A stretch of 64,000 bases of DNA, from the NCBI RefSeq assembly GCF_018130615.1, contig NZ_JAFCKB010000001.1, positions 124,001-188,000 on the forward strand. The letters run 5' to 3'. Positions within the stretch are counted from its first letter, which is position 1. Each line of letters starts with the position of its first letter. The translations under genes and the position numbers were made by a program. The notes beneath the pieces were generated by a model. That model ran no database searches. It saw only the letters and a list, made by a program, of their open reading frames with translations, and was not told the DNA's origin. Positions 46,661-57,674 of the stretch are shown here, in pieces. This stretch comes from Bradyrhizobium manausense. GTDB lineage: Bacteria > Pseudomonadota > Alphaproteobacteria > Rhizobiales > Xanthobacteraceae.

Positions 46661-46761
46661 GAAACGATGATGGCGAAGATCAGCCGTCTTTGTCACGAGC
46701 AATCCTTGACGGGCCGCCTCGGCGCCGCCATGTCCGGATGTCAGCCCAGGGATGATCGCCC

Positions 46762-47217
46762 ATGACCGAGCCGTTCGTATTGCGACGCGAGACCCAGATC
46801 GCAGCCCCGCGCGCCACCGTCTTCGCCTATCTGACCGATCCTGAGAAGATCCTGAGCTGGATGGGGTCGGATGCGACCACCGAGCCGCATCCCGGCGGGC
46901 TCTATCTGCTCAAAGGTATCGGCCCGCGGGCCAGTGTCGCCCGCGGCGCCTTCCGCGAGGTCGTGCCTGTGCATCGCCTCGCCTACACCTTCGGCTGGGA
47001 AGGCGGACAGGAAGTGCCGCCCGGATCGAGCCTGATCGAAATCGACCTGATCGAACGCGACGGCGGCACGTTGCTGCGCATGACGCATAGCGGGCTGCCG
47101 ACCGAGGAACAGATGGCCGCGCACGCGAGAGGGTGGGCGCATTATCTGGAACGGCTCACGAGCGCGGCCGCGGGTCGCGATCCCGGCCCGGACAAAGGCG
47201 TGTCAGACAAGATGTAG
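46762..47217 (+). CDS. SRPBCC (AHSA1-type) ligand-binding protein
   Basis: A 151-residue START/Bet v1-like protein with ETQIAAPRATVFAYLTDPEKILSWMGSDA, then FREVVPVHRLAYTFGWEGG and TLLRMTHSGLPTEEQMAAHARGWAHYLERL, the standard AHSA1/SRPBCC pattern. Such proteins bind small hydrophobic ligands or act as cyclases or stress factors; nothing here specifies the ligand. AGGGATGA precedes the ATG. Divergent from the cyclase gene. Confidence 0.9.
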   Translation: MTEPFVLRRETQIAAPRATVFAYLTDPEKILSWMGSDATTEPHPGGLYLLKGIGPRASVARGAFREVVPVHRLAYTFGWEGGQEVPPGSSLIEIDLIERDGGTLLRMTHSGLPTEEQMAAHARGWAHYLERLTSAAAGRDPGPDKGVSDKM

Positions 47218-47250
47218 CTCACGCAGCAACAATTAGGGAGCCGCCCGACG

Positions 47251-48420
47251 TTAGACCGCCGCGGTCGCCACGACCTGCTGCAAAAGCTGCTCGCGCCGCG
47301 CCTGCGAACGCTGGCCCTTCATGGTCGCAGCGAAACGTTCGAGGATGCCGTCCTCGAATGCTGTGACGATGGTGTCGTGGACATAGCTCTTGCGGCAGAT
47401 CGCCGGCGTGTTGGAGAGCTTGTCGGCCGCGGCGCGGATCGCGTCCAGCACCTGCTTCTTGCGGCCGCGCTGGCTGGTCGCTGGCGTGATCCGCGACAGC
47501 GATTCCACGACGACGGCGGAGGCCATCAGCGTACGGAAATCCTTCAGCGAGATCTTGATGCCGGCGATCTCGCGCAGGAACGCGTTCACCTGCGTGGTGC
47601 TGACTGCGCGCACGATGCCGTAGACATCGCGATACTGGAACATGCGCTTGCCGGGGACGCCGTTGAGGATACCGATGGCGCGCACCAGCTTCGCGGCGTC
47701 GCATTCCTTGCGCACCGCCTTGCCGCCCTTCGCCTTGAAGGTCAGCACGAAGCAATCGTCTTCCAGCGTGACATTGGACTTCAGCAGCGTGGTCGCGCCG
47801 CGGGTGCCATTGAGGCGGGCGTAGGACTCATTACCGGGGCGGATCGCGGTGCGCGCGATCAGCTCGATCACGGCCGAGAGCGCGAATTCACGCGTCGGCT
47901 CGTCGCCCGACAGGAACGCCGAGACCTTGCGCCGGATCTTTGGCAACGCACCGACGAGCTTCTCCAGGCGATGCGCCTTGCGGTGCTCGCGGACCTTCTC
48001 CCAGTCGGCGTGATAGCGATATTGCAACCGGCCCGCAGCATCGCGACCCACCGCCTGGAGATGCGAGCTCGGATCGGCCGAGTAGCGCACCTCGCGATAG
48101 GCCGGCGGCACCGCCATGGCGTGCAACCGGCGGATGGTACGGGCGTCGCGAATATGAGCGCCATTGGGACGGACGAAGGAGTAGCCCTTGCCGCGCCGGA
48201 TGCGGCGGATGGTCAGCTCGTTCTGGTCGCCAAGCCGCAGGCCCAGCTCCCTGGCGAGTGCCTCGACCGTCGCCGCGGGCGCCGTATCGAACCGTTTTTT
48301 CGGGCTGGAACGGGCGGAACCGGCCGGTTTCGGCCACTGCCCGAGGGCTTTAGCCAGCCCAATGGCGGCAGGATCGGCCGAAGCGGGCGACATAGTCCCG
48401 AAATTCCGCTGATCCATCAT
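47251..48420 (-). CDS. Type IB DNA topoisomerase
   Basis: A 389-residue monomeric topoisomerase IB of the bacterial/poxvirus-like class that relaxes supercoils through a 3'-phosphotyrosine bond. IRRGKGYSFVRPNG, RYHADWEKVREHRKAHRLEKL, TRGATTLLKSNVTLEDDCFVL and FLREIAGIKISLKDFRTLMA carry the catalytic Arg/Lys/Arg positions; the attacking Tyr is in CRKSYVHDTIV near residue 355. ATG 48420 or an internal ATG nine codons later is possible. Not essential where tested; a single-gene locus here. Confidence 0.93.
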   Translation of the reverse strand: MMDQRNFGTMSPASADPAAIGLAKALGQWPKPAGSARSSPKKRFDTAPAATVEALARELGLRLGDQNELTIRRIRRGKGYSFVRPNGAHIRDARTIRRLHAMAVPPAYREVRYSADPSSHLQAVGRDAAGRLQYRYHADWEKVREHRKAHRLEKLVGALPKIRRKVSAFLSGDEPTREFALSAVIELIARTAIRPGNESYARLNGTRGATTLLKSNVTLEDDCFVLTFKAKGGKAVRKECDAAKLVRAIGILNGVPGKRMFQYRDVYGIVRAVSTTQVNAFLREIAGIKISLKDFRTLMASAVVVESLSRITPATSQRGRKKQVLDAIRAAADKLSNTPAICRKSYVHDTIVTAFEDGILERFAATMKGQRSQARREQLLQQVVATAAV

Positions 48421-48843
48421 AGCCTTACGCCTTGGTCCTGTCTGTTACCGTTTAATGCCGCTGTTCTGATGTTTGTTCCAAGGTCGCTTGGAAGGTCCCT
48501 CGGAGGGTCTCTTGGGACCCGGGTTAGCCACTTAGGGTGTTCCGAACCGCATTGCGAGTCCCGAATCAGTGAGAAGCGGTTTCTAAATACCTCCCGCGAC
48601 GCATGGGCGCCCTGCGCCGGTCTAATCCGGGAATTTGGGTAAAGAGCCGAAAGCCTTCTCCTGGCCTGTTTCAGATTTGCGACAGCCTGAGCGTGCACCT
48701 TGATCCTTCGCATGGCCGGCCGCTCACCGAAGGTCCAGCTTGTGGTCCTTGTCGGGGCCGGTTAGCCCGACGCATAATCGGTTCAACGATCAAGTCGGCT
48801 TGCGCGTCGCCAGCGTTTGGCTTGCCGTATGTGGAGGGAAAGA
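48421..48843. other. 423-bp non-coding gap with stacked hairpins before acs
   Basis: No credible gene. TTCCAAG-GTCG-CTTGGAA (48476-48493) is directly followed by GGTCCC (48494-48499) pairing with GGGACC (48514-48519). Near acs, GTCGGG (48751-48756) pairs with CCCGAC (48766-48771). No T tracts follow, so these look more like leader structure or operator sites than terminators. A GGAGGG ribosome binding site for acs ends the gap. Confidence 0.55.
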
Positions 48844-50790
<1,947 letters not shown>

Positions 50791-50801
50791 GCCCAATCTC
50801 C

Positions 50802-50899
50802 GTCATTCCGGGCGCGCGACAGCGCGACCCGGAATCTCGAGATTCTCAGGTGCGCAATTGCGCACCTGAGGTCGATGCTTCGCATCGCCCTGGAATGAC
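50802..50899. repeat. Dispersed REP-like palindrome, family A, longest copy
   Basis: A 98-bp copy bounded by GTCATTCCGGGCGCGCGACA and CCCTGGAATGAC, with an inner CCCGGAATCTCGAGATTCTC and two extra hairpins (CTCAGGTGCGCAATTGCGCA with CCTGAG; GATGCTTCGCATC). It is the third copy of the 7559 and 13069 family. The rest of the 355-bp gap 50791-51145 shows only a T-rich stretch around 50960-51010 that may hold the promoter of the transpeptidase gene. Confidence 0.85.
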
Positions 50900-51145
50900 G
50901 GCCGTTCACGCCCTCACGCATTTGTCAGGGCGCGCGCTGACGCGGCTTGCGTCTTTCCCGCCGAGTGTTGTTTTCAGGTCATTTACTTTATTTCGAACAT
51001 TTCCTTTGTTCCCCCTGCTGGCTCGCCCGCGGCAGCCGCGCGTGGAAACCATCCGGTCAACAGGCGCGGTTAATGTCTGGGCAGACAGGCAATTGCCGGT
51101 TTTGCGTGAATTTGAACGATCCGTTTCGGGCTGAGGGGAAAATCG

Positions 51146-51661
51146 ATGTCGATGAAGATTGCGCTGGCGCTGGCCGCGACCATCGGGGCAGGGGTCTTGA
51201 TGTCGTCGGCAGCCGAGGCGCGGCCGGAAATGGTCGGGACGCACATCGCCAACTATTCGCCGGGCACCATCGTGGTCAAAACCAACGAGCGCCGGCTCTA
51301 TCTCATCCTCGATGACGGCCACGCCGTGCGCTATCCCGTCGGCGTCGGCAAGTCCGGCAAGCAATGGGCCGGCACCACCCGTATCGACGGCAAATATCGC
51401 AACCCGGCTTGGTCGCCGCCCGCCGAGGTGAAGCGCGACAAGCCGCAGCTTCCCGACGTCATTCCCGGCGGTTCGCCGCGCAACCCGATGGGCGTTGCCG
51501 CGATGACGCTGGCCGGCGGCGAATACGCCATCCACGGCACCAACGTGCCGGGCTCGGTCGGCGGCTTCGTCTCCTATGGCTGCATCCGCATGCTCAACGA
51601 CGATATCACCGACCTCTACAGCCGCGTCTCGGTCGGCACGACGGTGGTCGTGACGCGCTGA
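51146..51661 (+). CDS. L,D-transpeptidase (YkuD domain), exported
   Basis: A 171-residue protein with a signal peptide (residues 1-~25, LALAATIGAGVLMSSAAEA) and a YkuD catalytic domain: IVVKTNERRLYLILDDGHAVRYPVGVGK, and the active-site segment YAIHGTNVPGSVGGFVSYGCIRM with the His and the nucleophilic Cys in SYGCIRM. It makes 3-3 peptidoglycan cross-links or attaches proteins to peptidoglycan. GAGGGG precedes the ATG at eight bases. A strong terminator follows. Confidence 0.95.
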   Translation: MSMKIALALAATIGAGVLMSSAAEARPEMVGTHIANYSPGTIVVKTNERRLYLILDDGHAVRYPVGVGKSGKQWAGTTRIDGKYRNPAWSPPAEVKRDKPQLPDVIPGGSPRNPMGVAAMTLAGGEYAIHGTNVPGSVGGFVSYGCIRMLNDDITDLYSRVSVGTTVVVTR

Positions 51662-51684
51662 TCTCCGCGATCAAAGAGAAATGC

Positions 51685-51714
51685 AAAAGCCGCGTCCAAC
51701 GACGCGGCTTTTTT
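51685..51714. terminator. Bidirectional intrinsic terminator
   Basis: AAAAGCCGCGTC (51685-51696) pairs with GACGCGGCTTTT (51701-51712) around a CAAC loop and runs into six T. On the minus strand the T tract is TTTTGCATTT, so it also serves the convergent nuclease-like gene ending at 51716. Confidence 0.93.
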
Positions 51715-51715
51715 G

Positions 51716-52306
51716 TTACCAGAAGCGCCAGCCGCGCGCGCACCAGCCGTCGCGATGGCCGCCATTGTAGCTGCGCGCGTAACCACCCGCGAGCATTGCC
51801 GCCGAAACGTTGGTGGTCCGCTTCGTTGCGACATCAGCGAGAACGCGCCCGTATTTTTCCGAGCCGAGATTGTAGATCGTGACGCCGCCCTGGCCGAGCA
51901 GATTGCGCAGGGCGTCGGTGGCAGCTTCGGCCTTGTCCAGCTCGGCCTGACAGGATGCATTCATCTCCGGCGCATCGATGCCGCGCAGACGAATCCGCGC
52001 GATGAGGTCGCGCCCGCCTTGCTGATGAACGCGTGCGAGAAAGGTGTCGCCGTCGATGGTGCGAATGACATCGACCGCCTGGCGCGCATCGGGGTCGCTG
52101 GCCTGGCGGAGAACGATCGCTGCATCCTGCGCCCGTTCGTCGGCGCCATGCGGAGCGAGCCAGCTCGCCCCTTGCCGGAAGGTGAGCACGACCATCGCCA
52201 CGACACCGACCACGAACAGCCAGGGCAGCAGACCGGAGAAGTGCCGGCCGAACGGTGAACCGCCGAACTGCGGACGATAGGCATTGGGTCGATCTCGAAA
52301 CGGCAT
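51716..52306 (-). CDS. Thermonuclease (SNase-like) family protein, membrane-anchored
   Basis: A 196-residue protein. One membrane span lies at about residues 27-47 (LLPWLFVVGVVAMVVLTF), followed by an SNase-like OB-fold domain with VIRTIDGDTFLARV and RIRLRGIDAPEMNASCQAEL, which carry the Asp and Arg residues typical of Ca-dependent nucleases; SEKYGRVLADV supplies the second Arg. Probably a periplasmic nuclease or nuclease-like protein. ATG 52306 is preferred over the adjacent upstream GTG; GAGG is close by. Confidence 0.88.
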   Translation of the reverse strand: MPFRDRPNAYRPQFGGSPFGRHFSGLLPWLFVVGVVAMVVLTFRQGASWLAPHGADERAQDAAIVLRQASDPDARQAVDVIRTIDGDTFLARVHQQGGRDLIARIRLRGIDAPEMNASCQAELDKAEAATDALRNLLGQGGVTIYNLGSEKYGRVLADVATKRTTNVSAAMLAGGYARSYNGGHRDGWCARGWRFW

Positions 52307-52548
52307 CACCTCACGCTAAGACTGAGTCGGGGAAACCGGCAAGGCGCGATCGAGCCGCGGATGTGTCGGACATCGCCCGATCGCTGCGGCCCGCTTGATC
52401 GGTCTCCGACGGAAAACCGCAGCCATGCGCTAAACGCTGTTCCAAGCGCTCTCCATCCGATACCTCCTGTAGTTGTACGGAGTTTAATGTTCAGCCCTTG
52501 TTTAGTATTAAGACGGAGTACTCGGTATGCGTGTGGGGGGCGGTAAGC

Positions 52549-54576
52549 ATGGCTTCGTTCAAGTTTCGCATCGGTACAAAGCTGGGATTGACGGCGAGTG
52601 CAGGGGTTCTTCTCGTCGCCGGAATGCTCGGCAACCAGCTCATCAGGAACGGGCAGATCGCGGGGCTAAGCGATTTGGTGGTCATCAACACCGCCAACAA
52701 GGCCAACGCCCAGGGCGCAGAGCTCGCAGTGACCCGCGCCCGCCTTGCAATCGCGGAGATCGGATCCGCGTCCTCTGCCGAGGCACTCGCCAAACACCTC
52801 GAAGTGCTGCGCAGCTCCATCGCCAATGCCACCACCGAAATAGACGCCGCATTGATCCGGTCCAAGCGCGCTGAAGCCAAAGAGCTCTGTCGCGAGGTGA
52901 AGATCCAGCTCGAAGCCTCGCTCAAGGCCGGCAACGATCTGGGCGAAGCCCGTGGCGTCGCCATCGCGGAGTTCGCCGCGGCAAACCAGATCGAAGACGC
53001 CTGGAACAAGTCGCTCGAAAAGTTGCTGGCTTCGCCTGCCCTCGCCGCGTCATCGAGCCATCTCAACATCGAGGTTCAGCTGCGCGAAGCCGATGCGGCC
53101 TTCAAGGCGGTCAGCGCCGCCGATTGGCATTTCACGGCAACCGGCGACGCCGACCAGAAGGATCGTATCGCCGGACGAGCCGACAACATGGTCCGCGTCC
53201 TGAAGCAGGTGCGCCAGTCCGCCGACAAGGATACGGCGGAAGGGATCGACGCGCTTGCGGCGCTCGCGGGACGCTACAAGACGGCGACCAGCGCAGCCAT
53301 GAAGGCAGAGGAGACCAAGAGGCGGGTGCTCGAGGAGCGGGTGCTCCCGGCCGCAAAGGAAATCACCACGCGGGTCGACAAGCTGGTCTCCGCCAACAAT
53401 GAATACATGGCGCTGCGGCAGAGCCAGCTGATGACCGCGCTGGAGCAGGCGACCCAGGTCAGCCTGGTGGTCGGCGTCCTCGTGATCCTGGTCCTGGCCG
53501 GCTCGGCGCTGTTTTCGGTGCTGAGCATCGCCCGGCCGATCCGCCGCATCGGGGACGTGCTGCTGCAACTGGCCGGCGGCAACAAGGCTGTCGAGATTCC
53601 TTATACCGCCCGCGGCGACGAAGTCGGCGACAACGCCCGCGCCGCACGCACGTTCAGGGACAATCTGATCCGCATCGAGCAGATGGAGGCCGAGCAGAAG
53701 GATCAGGAGGCCGCAACCGCCACGCGACGCAAGCAGGAGATGATCCGACTGGCCGGCGCGTTCGAGGATGCGGTCGGCGGCATCATCAACTCGGTTTCGG
53801 CCGCCTCGCAGCAGCTCGAATCCGCCGCCGGTACGCTGTCGGGGACGGCGGAAGAGACCGAGCAACTCTCCGGAATGGTGGCCGCGGCTTCCGAGGAAGC
53901 TTCGACCAATGTCGGAGCCGTAGCCTCCGCCGCCGAGGAAATGAGCGCATCAGTCGTCGAGATCGGACGCCAGGTCCACGATTCCAGCCGCATCGCCGGC
54001 GATGCCGTGAAACAGGCCGAGCGCACCGACGTCCGGATCAACGAATTGCTCAAGGCCGCCGGCCGGATCGGCGACGTCGTCAAATTGATCACCGCGATCG
54101 CAGAGCAGACCAATCTGCTGGCGTTGAACGCCACGATCGAAGCGGCACGCGCCGGTGAATCCGGCCGCGGCTTCGCGGTGGTGGCAAGCGAGGTCAAGGC
54201 GCTCGCGGCGCAAACCGCGCGGGCGACGGATGAAATCAGCACGCAGATCGCCGGCATGCAGTCGGCCACGGAGGACTCGGTCGGCGCCATCAAGGAGATC
54301 AGCGCGACCATCTCAAAAATTTCCGACATCTCGACGACGATCGCGGCGACCATCGAAGAGCAGGGCGCGGCGACAGCCGAGATCGCACGCAACGTCAGCG
54401 AAGCCGCCAAGGGAACAGTCGAAGTTGCTGACAAGATCGCCCAGGTCAGTCACGGCGCCAGCGCCACCGGCTCGGCGTCAACCCAGGTTCTGGCATCCGC
54501 GCGCTCACTCTCGACGGAGAGTGGCCGCCTCAAGAACGAGGTCGCGAAATTCCTCGATACGGTGCGGGCCGCCTAA
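52549..54576 (+). CDS. Methyl-accepting chemotaxis protein
   Basis: A 675-residue transmembrane chemoreceptor. Segments: TM1 at ~12-28, a large helical periplasmic domain to ~300 (HBM/4-helix-like), TM2 at ~304-326 ([20 protein letters not shown]), HAMP ([20 protein letters not shown]), and a signalling domain with the conserved hairpin [20 protein letters not shown] and [16 protein letters not shown]. No C-terminal CheB/CheR-binding pentapeptide is seen. GGGGGGCGG precedes the ATG. The ligand is unknown; no che genes are in the window. Confidence 0.94.
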   Translation: MASFKFRIGTKLGLTASAGVLLVAGMLGNQLIRNGQIAGLSDLVVINTANKANAQGAELAVTRARLAIAEIGSASSAEALAKHLEVLRSSIANATTEIDAALIRSKRAEAKELCREVKIQLEASLKAGNDLGEARGVAIAEFAAANQIEDAWNKSLEKLLASPALAASSSHLNIEVQLREADAAFKAVSAADWHFTATGDADQKDRIAGRADNMVRVLKQVRQSADKDTAEGIDALAALAGRYKTATSAAMKAEETKRRVLEERVLPAAKEITTRVDKLVSANNEYMALRQSQLMTALEQATQVSLVVGVLVILVLAGSALFSVLSIARPIRRIGDVLLQLAGGNKAVEIPYTARGDEVGDNARAARTFRDNLIRIEQMEAEQKDQEAATATRRKQEMIRLAGAFEDAVGGIINSVSAASQQLESAAGTLSGTAEETEQLSGMVAAASEEASTNVGAVASAAEEMSASVVEIGRQVHDSSRIAGDAVKQAERTDVRINELLKAAGRIGDVVKLITAIAEQTNLLALNATIEAARAGESGRGFAVVASEVKALAAQTARATDEISTQIAGMQSATEDSVGAIKEISATISKISDISTTIAATIEEQGAATAEIARNVSEAAKGTVEVADKIAQVSHGASATGSASTQVLASARSLSTESGRLKNEVAKFLDTVRAA

Positions 54577-54719
54577 CGCCCGCACGTTCTGCGCGCCGGC
54601 ATAAGGCCGGCCGCAAATTACCTTTCTGACGCGTCGAACAACCAACGGCTTTGGGAGGCCCCCACGCCGAGCCCCCGCTCGCGCCTGGGTCAAACACGAA
54701 AACTGGGGAGAGCAGAGCG

Positions 54720-57191
54720 ATGATCATCAGCATTGTCGGCGGCGGCGCAACCGGCATCACGATCTTGCGTTATCTTGCGGAGCTCGCCGCATCGGAGCGA
54801 GACAACGGCGCGATCAGCGGAATTCAGCTCTTCGACAAGTCCGGCTTTGATGGCGGGGTCGCCTATCGCACCCGGAGCGATCGTCACCTGCTCAACATGA
54901 AGGCCTCGACGATGTCGATCCGCCCGGGCGACGCGGAAGAATTTCTGCGCTGGCTCCGGGCCCGCGGTCTCTCCTGCCACGGCGACAAGCATCTGCCGCG
55001 GATGGTCTATCGGGACTATCTCGACGCGGTGCGCCTGGCCGCGATCGCACAATGCCGGAGCATCGGCCTGCCGGTTCATGTCGAACATGCCGAAGTGCTC
55101 CGGATGCGGTTTTCACCCGATCGCGACGTCCTGCTGACGACCGATCGAAACATCACGCACATCTCGTCCGCGCTGATCCTCTGCACCGGTCACAACCCGC
55201 CGGAAGATCCCTACGGTCTGGCCGCAAGCCCGAACTACATTCGCGATCCCTACGCCCAATTCACCTTCCCCGATCGCGACGGCACGGAGGTCGGCATCCT
55301 CGGAAGCGGACTCAGCGCGGTCGACACCGCGGCGGGGCTGGCCAAGACGCACAAGGCCGTCAGGATGACCTGCTTCTCCCGAAGCGGCCTGTTTCCCACC
55401 GTACAGCCGGTGATGATTCCGGTCATCGCGAACGGCTTCCGCGACGCCCTGCATCATTATGTGACCAGCCGCGCACGGATCGAAGCCGACGCCTTTGCCG
55501 CCCGCCTTTCCGAGCTGCTGCTGGAGACGACCGGGATCCGCTGCGATCTGTCCTGTCGGAATATCGATGGCGATGCGCTGACCGATCTCGAGCACAACAT
55601 CGCGCGCGCCGAGACCGGCGAGCCCAGCGTCCACTCCTACCTCGTCAGCGTCATCGACGTGATGTGCGAGGCCTGGAACCGAATGGGCGATGCCGAGAAG
55701 ACGCGCTTCATGGACGTCTACAATTCCGGCTGGCTTCGCAACCGCTCCGCGATGCCGCTGGAGAATGCGATCCGCATCCGCGACCTGATGCGTTCGGGCA
55801 GGCTGTCGGCCCGCGGCCGGCTGCGCAACGTGACGGCGATCGGCGACCGGTTTCGCGCGACCCTGGGTGACGGTGACCTTCGCGAGGTCGACTACCTCAT
55901 CGATGCGACAGGTCCGTCCTACCGGATGGACTCCAGCCCGCTCTATCAGGACATGCGGCGACAGGGACTCATCGCGTACGACGCGCTCGGCGGGATTCGC
56001 TGCGGCTACGACGACAGCCGGGTTCGCGACCGCCACGGTAATCCCTATCCGAACGTCTACGCAGTCGGCGCCCCCACCAAGGGGACACACTTCTACGCCG
56101 CCGCAATCGACATCAACCTGCGCCGCGCCCAGAGCGTGGTCGATTCGATCCTCAACCCGAAAGGTCCTGAGATGAGCACCATCATGACGTCAGTCGAAGA
56201 AACCGACCGCCTGGCCGATCTCGTGCGCCGCGACCATCCCTCGCTCGCGACGATGGCCCTCGCACCTGACGGCAAGTACCAGACCAGGTCGGCCGCGCTG
56301 GACGAATTGATGCGGGAGGTGAGGGACTGCCTTGGCGAGACGTTCCGGCACTGGGCTCCCGAAGACTTCCCGACACTCTACTGCGCGTGGGGGCGGTGCC
56401 GTGTGGGTTCGACTGCGCTCACCAACCTGTTCGGGGTCGCCGGAATGCCCTCTTATTTCCAGCCGGTGAAGGTCGTCCTGCGCCATCGGCTCCTTGGCAA
56501 TGCGGGCGAGTCCTGGGCCGCACCGACGGCGGCGGAGCAGCCGCACATCTTCAGCAAGGAAATGGCCGGGCCCTATGTGCTGGCCGAAAGCCTGTTCCTG
56601 CCGCTGCAGCCGCTGATCGAGGCCGGCTGGCCGGCCGATAAACTCCACATGATCATGCTCGATCGCGATCCCGCGAGCTCGCTCGCCTCATGGCTCGAGA
56701 AATGGTCGGACCGCGTTCCCGAGGATCGCCTGATCCAGAACTACGTGATCTCCTCGCTGAACGCGCTCCGCGTCGAAAGTCATGCAAGACGTCACGGCGT
56801 GCCGGTGACGCACTACGTCTATGAAGCCAGCAAGGATGCGACCGGCTCGGTGCGGAAGCTGTTCGACCGGCTCGGCCTTGGCGAGCGCTTCACCGAAGGC
56901 GCCGTCACCGACTGGAAGGAGCGCGGACAGATCGAAACGAAGGGATCCGGCGTCACCTTCCTGAGCGAGCCGAAGATCTACACCGTCGTCGGCCTGCACG
57001 GATCGGATACGGCCTATCGTTACCGGAGCCGTAAGACCGCCTCGCTGAGTGAGGCCCAGCTCGAGGTCATCGGACGCTACGGCATCGACGACATATACCG
57101 CACCTCGGTCGCGGCCTGCATCCGCAATCTCGCGCTGGATACCGACACCGCCGCCCGCCTGTTCGGCGATTGCCTGGGTACCGCCGCATGA
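54720..57191 (+). CDS. Two-domain fusion: FAD/NAD(P)-binding protein plus sulfotransferase-like domain
   Basis: An 823-residue fusion. Residues 1-~470 are an NAD_binding_9-type flavoprotein: IISIVGGGATGITILRYLAE, GGVAYRTRSDRHLLNMKAS, a second nucleotide motif GILGSGLSAVDTAAGLAK and a late YAVGAPTKGTHFYAAAIDIN. Residues ~550-823 resemble a PAPS-dependent sulfotransferase: P-loop-like GRCRVGSTALTNL (558-570), the 3'-phosphate motif LDRDPASSLASW (647-658). GGGGAG precedes ATG 54720. An internal ATG (56172, residue 485) with AAAGG eight bases before could produce the sulfotransferase part alone. Lies 143 bases after the chemoreceptor gene. Family of both parts is reasonably clear; the fused reaction is unknown. 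Confidence 0.8.
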   Translation: MIISIVGGGATGITILRYLAELAASERDNGAISGIQLFDKSGFDGGVAYRTRSDRHLLNMKASTMSIRPGDAEEFLRWLRARGLSCHGDKHLPRMVYRDYLDAVRLAAIAQCRSIGLPVHVEHAEVLRMRFSPDRDVLLTTDRNITHISSALILCTGHNPPEDPYGLAASPNYIRDPYAQFTFPDRDGTEVGILGSGLSAVDTAAGLAKTHKAVRMTCFSRSGLFPTVQPVMIPVIANGFRDALHHYVTSRARIEADAFAARLSELLLETTGIRCDLSCRNIDGDALTDLEHNIARAETGEPSVHSYLVSVIDVMCEAWNRMGDAEKTRFMDVYNSGWLRNRSAMPLENAIRIRDLMRSGRLSARGRLRNVTAIGDRFRATLGDGDLREVDYLIDATGPSYRMDSSPLYQDMRRQGLIAYDALGGIRCGYDDSRVRDRHGNPYPNVYAVGAPTKGTHFYAAAIDINLRRAQSVVDSILNPKGPEMSTIMTSVEETDRLADLVRRDHPSLATMALAPDGKYQTRSAALDELMREVRDCLGETFRHWAPEDFPTLYCAWGRCRVGSTALTNLFGVAGMPSYFQPVKVVLRHRLLGNAGESWAAPTAAEQPHIFSKEMAGPYVLAESLFLPLQPLIEAGWPADKLHMIMLDRDPASSLASWLEKWSDRVPEDRLIQNYVISSLNALRVESHARRHGVPVTHYVYEASKDATGSVRKLFDRLGLGERFTEGAVTDWKERGQIETKGSGVTFLSEPKIYTVVGLHGSDTAYRYRSRKTASLSEAQLEVIGRYGIDDIYRTSVAACIRNLALDTDTAARLFGDCLGTAA

Positions 57192-57276
57192 CGCAGCCTG
57201 CGAGCGCATCGTCCGCTGCCTGCAGGAGCACCGTTATCCCTGGGGGCTGCGGAGCCCCCGGGAACGGTCGCCGGTC

Positions 57277-57486
57277 TCAGAAGTCCGAGGCGATGCCCTT
57301 GCGCTCCCAATCGCCATAGCGGGTGGGCTCAGGTCCCTTCGGCCCCTGCAATTCCTTCGGCGCCGCCTTGTCGTCATCCTTGGCCTTGGCTGCGGCGGCT
57401 TGCCGGCGCGCCTCGGCTTCGGCCAGCGCGCGCTGGGCGGCCGGCGGCAAGGGCTTGCGATCGGGAACGGGAGGCTGGTCACTCAT
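57277..57486 (-). CDS. DUF1674 / SdhAF4-type succinate dehydrogenase assembly factor
   Basis: A 69-residue protein, mostly charged and disordered, ending with the diagnostic DUF1674 motif GPEPTRYGDWERKGIASDF. In mitochondria the homologue SDHAF4 assists flavinated SdhA before complex assembly; bacterial versions are inferred to act on succinate dehydrogenase. The sdh genes are not in the window. ATG start. Divergent from rsmB; 86 bases from the fusion gene stop on the other strand. Confidence 0.9.
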   Translation of the reverse strand: MSDQPPVPDRKPLPPAAQRALAEAEARRQAAAAKAKDDDKAAPKELQGPKGPEPTRYGDWERKGIASDF

Positions 57487-57674
57487 CGTCGGCTGTCCTA
57501 GCGCAGGATCTTAGATGGCGCGACGTCCAAATGCGCATTGCTGAAATGGCCGCGACGGGCTGAAATCGCCAGAGGCCATTCTTACATTTGGCATATTCGC
57601 ATGCCACAAAAGCTGCTCTTAAGGCATGCGCCCATATCGGCGGAACTGCCGCTCGCTCAGAACCTTACTTCCGC

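Noticed and set aside
54595-54611. GCCGGC-ATAAG-GCCGGC hairpin after the chemoreceptor gene as a terminator
   Set aside because: Six-bp stem without a T tract; could form but evidence for termination is too weak to annotate.
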